This document shows positions 15,462-16,950 of a stretch of 16,950 nt of DNA, piece by piece (the stretch's first letter is position 1; every line of letters starts with the position of its first letter). The stretch is from CAZVCG01 sp964626265. Lineage in GTDB: Bacteria; Pseudomonadota; Alphaproteobacteria; UBA9219. The position numbers and the translations under genes are program-made. Under the pieces are notes generated by a model. That model was not told the DNA's origin and made no database searches. It saw only the letters and a program-made list of their open reading frames with translations. The DNA lies in the NCBI GenBank assembly GCA_964626265.1, contig CAZVCG010000041.1, positions 1-16,950 of the forward strand, read 5' to 3'.

Positions 15462-16950
15462 ATGGATTCGACACAGCTTAACAAGCGTCTGAACGAAATC
15501 GAAGCGCGTCTGAAAAACGTCGAGCGTCTGTTGAACGTCAAGCCAAGCGCAACGCCCGCCCGCGACGTGAATCCATGGACATCTCCCTCTTCTTCAAAAC
15601 AAGCCAGTCAACCCGTCGCGCAGATGGAAAGCGACGAGCCGAGGCCCGGCAACTGGCTCGGCATCATCGCCGTTATCTGCTTTGTGGCCGCCGCCGGATT
15701 CATCATCAAGCTTTCCATCGAGTCAGGCTGGCTCACGCCTGCGCGGCAGATCGGCCTTTCGTTCTTGCTTGGACTTTCGTTGGTCGTGGGGGGACTGGTT
15801 TTAAAAAACAGGGACCGCGAATACGCAAGCTATCTTCCCGGCGCGGGCGTTATCATTCTGTATCTTACGGCATTCGCCTCGCATCGTTTTTATGCGCTCA
15901 TATCGTTTGAAGCCGCGCTGGCCATTACGGCGATGGTGGCCGCGCTGTGCATATGGCTTTATCAGGAAATCCGGCACGACTTTTATCCCATCACGGCGGC
16001 CGCAGGCGCGTATCTCTCGCCAGTCGCTCTGAACTTCAATGCCGACGCGGAATTCACGCTCTATTACTTTTTGATATGCTCCGTAGCGTTCGCCACGATT
16101 TCGGCGTGGGTGCAATCGCGCGCTCTGACGCTGGTGGCGGCGTATGCGGCGATACTGCTCACGTCGATGATAGGCTCGAACCTGCACAACGACGCGCTGA
16201 TCGCCGTCATGTTGGCGTTGCATTTCGCGACGTTCGCGGTGGGCACGTATCTTTATTCGCGCCATGCCGAAAAGCCCCTCACGGCTAGCGAGTCATGGAG
16301 CTTTTTTCCCGCGTTGCTGATTTTTTACGCGATGGAGTACCATTTCATCGCGCGGATACAGCCCGGACTGGCGCCTTGGCTGTCGCTCGCGTTTGCGGGC
16401 GGATTGATCGGTTTGTACATCGCGGCCAAGAAAACTTTTTCCTCCGGTTTGAACAGCCAGCCCGTCATCCTCGCGTTCGCTTCGATCGTCTTTTTCCATT
16501 CGTTCTATCTGGAGTTGTTGCCCGAGGCGGCGCAGCCGTGGCTTTTCGCGGCGATTGTCGCGGGCATGGCGTTCGCGCCTGCCGCGTGGGTCAAGGGCCG
16601 GTTTGAAAACGCCTATATCATACCTTCGTTTGTCATCCTCGGCATTCTGGCCAACGAATACATTTCGATCTTCAAGCATCTGATGAGCGGTCACAACGCC
16701 ATGTGGCTCGCCGTAGCTTTGGCCGCTATCGCCAGCCTGTGGTCTTATGTGATTGCGCGCAGCCGCGAGACACTTGGGGGATCATCGTTCGGTTATCTTG
16801 TGCTGGGGGCGGCGCATGTCTTGGTGATAGCCGCCATGCACAACATTACGAAAGACGTCGGCTCGCTGGCCGTTTCGGCCTCATGGCTGCTTTACGCCGT
16901 GGCGGGTGGCGTTTTGGCCCTTGTCCGGCGCGACGAAGTCATGGCGCGGT
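15462..16950 (+). CDS. DUF2339 polytopic membrane protein (3' truncated by window edge)
   Basis: The frame is open from the ATG at 15462 to the window end (496 codons so far). The protein begins MDSTQLNKRLNEIEARLKNV, a short coiled coil with heptad leucines. A polar proline-rich linker (about 28-62) precedes the first helix, NWLGIIAVICFVAAAGFIIK (about 66-88). The conserved DUF2339 block follows: LSIESGWLTPARQIGLSFLLGL, then YLPGAGVIILYLTAFASHRFY. Many further hydrophobic helices continue to the end, about one per 25-30 residues. Family members are typically 800-1000 residues of inner-membrane protein with unknown function. The strong aggagg before the ATG supports the start. An internal ATG at 15575 in another frame is only a shadow. 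The transport substrate or role, if any, is unknown. Confidence 0.9.
   Translation, partial: MDSTQLNKRLNEIEARLKNVERLLNVKPSATPARDVNPWTSPSSSKQASQPVAQMESDEPRPGNWLGIIAVICFVAAAGFIIKLSIESGWLTPARQIGLSFLLGLSLVVGGLVLKNRDREYASYLPGAGVIILYLTAFASHRFYALISFEAALAITAMVAALCIWLYQEIRHDFYPITAAAGAYLSPVALNFNADAEFTLYYFLICSVAFATISAWVQSRALTLVAAYAAILLTSMIGSNLHNDALIAVMLALHFATFAVGTYLYSRHAEKPLTASESWSFFPALLIFYAMEYHFIARIQPGLAPWLSLAFAGGLIGLYIAAKKTFSSGLNSQPVILAFASIVFFHSFYLELLPEAAQPWLFAAIVAGMAFAPAAWVKGRFENAYIIPSFVILGILANEYISIFKHLMSGHNAMWLAVALAAIASLWSYVIARSRETLGGSSFGYLVLGAAHVLVIAAMHNITKDVGSLAVSASWLLYAVAGGVLALVRRDEVMAR

Noticed and set aside
15575..15910. A 111-codon frame starting at the internal ATG at 15575
   Set aside because: It is out of frame with the DUF2339 gene, which has an ideal ribosome-binding site at 15451-15456, a coherent membrane topology and an unbroken frame to the window end.

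Overview
The window looks like a draft-assembly scaffold from an alphaproteobacterium of moderate GC content. It contains a run of 10 Ns at 7767-7776. The lineage call rests on the hfq-hflX pair with short-spaced followers, a COQ10/RatA-type START protein, a Tat-exported DUF882 protein and the overall protein similarity. I cannot place it to family, and an uncultured lineage is plausible.

Plus-strand left block (1-7456): the 3' end of ftsK is followed after only 11 bases by a compact potassium-transport operon, kdpF-kdpA-kdpB-kdpC-kdpD. Four genes overlap or nearly touch through ATGA junctions. The KdpFABC pump looks complete. KdpD is not: it keeps its ATP-binding, USP-like, membrane and GAF regions but stops eight residues after the position of the phospho-accepting histidine. 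There is no HATPase domain, and no kdpE follows. A 133-bp palindromic intergenic element (7481-7613) fills the space after it.

Minus-strand middle block (7616-12595, read right to left): ratA/COQ10-like START protein, HAD phosphatase, hfq, hflX, an inositol-monophosphatase-family gene and an M20D amidohydrolase. Most junctions overlap. The N-run breaks the amidohydrolase frame, but its proper C-terminus can be read beyond the gap. The monophosphatase carries an AT-rich, hairpin-bearing in-frame insertion of about 50 residues, reminiscent of palindromic protein-coding insertions known from Rickettsia.

Plus-strand right block (12644-16950): a YcbB/LdtD-like L,D-transpeptidase, then a Tat-exported MepK/YcbK-like DUF882 peptidase. 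This is the same pairing as ldtD-mepK in E. coli, a maker and a likely cleaver of 3-3 peptidoglycan crosslinks. After a non-coding stretch of about 300 bases comes a large DUF2339 polytopic membrane protein that runs off the window.

I found no rRNA, tRNA, CRISPR array, transposase or obvious defence system. The features most worth a second look are the kinase-less KdpD in an operon joined to ftsK, and the insertion within the monophosphatase gene.
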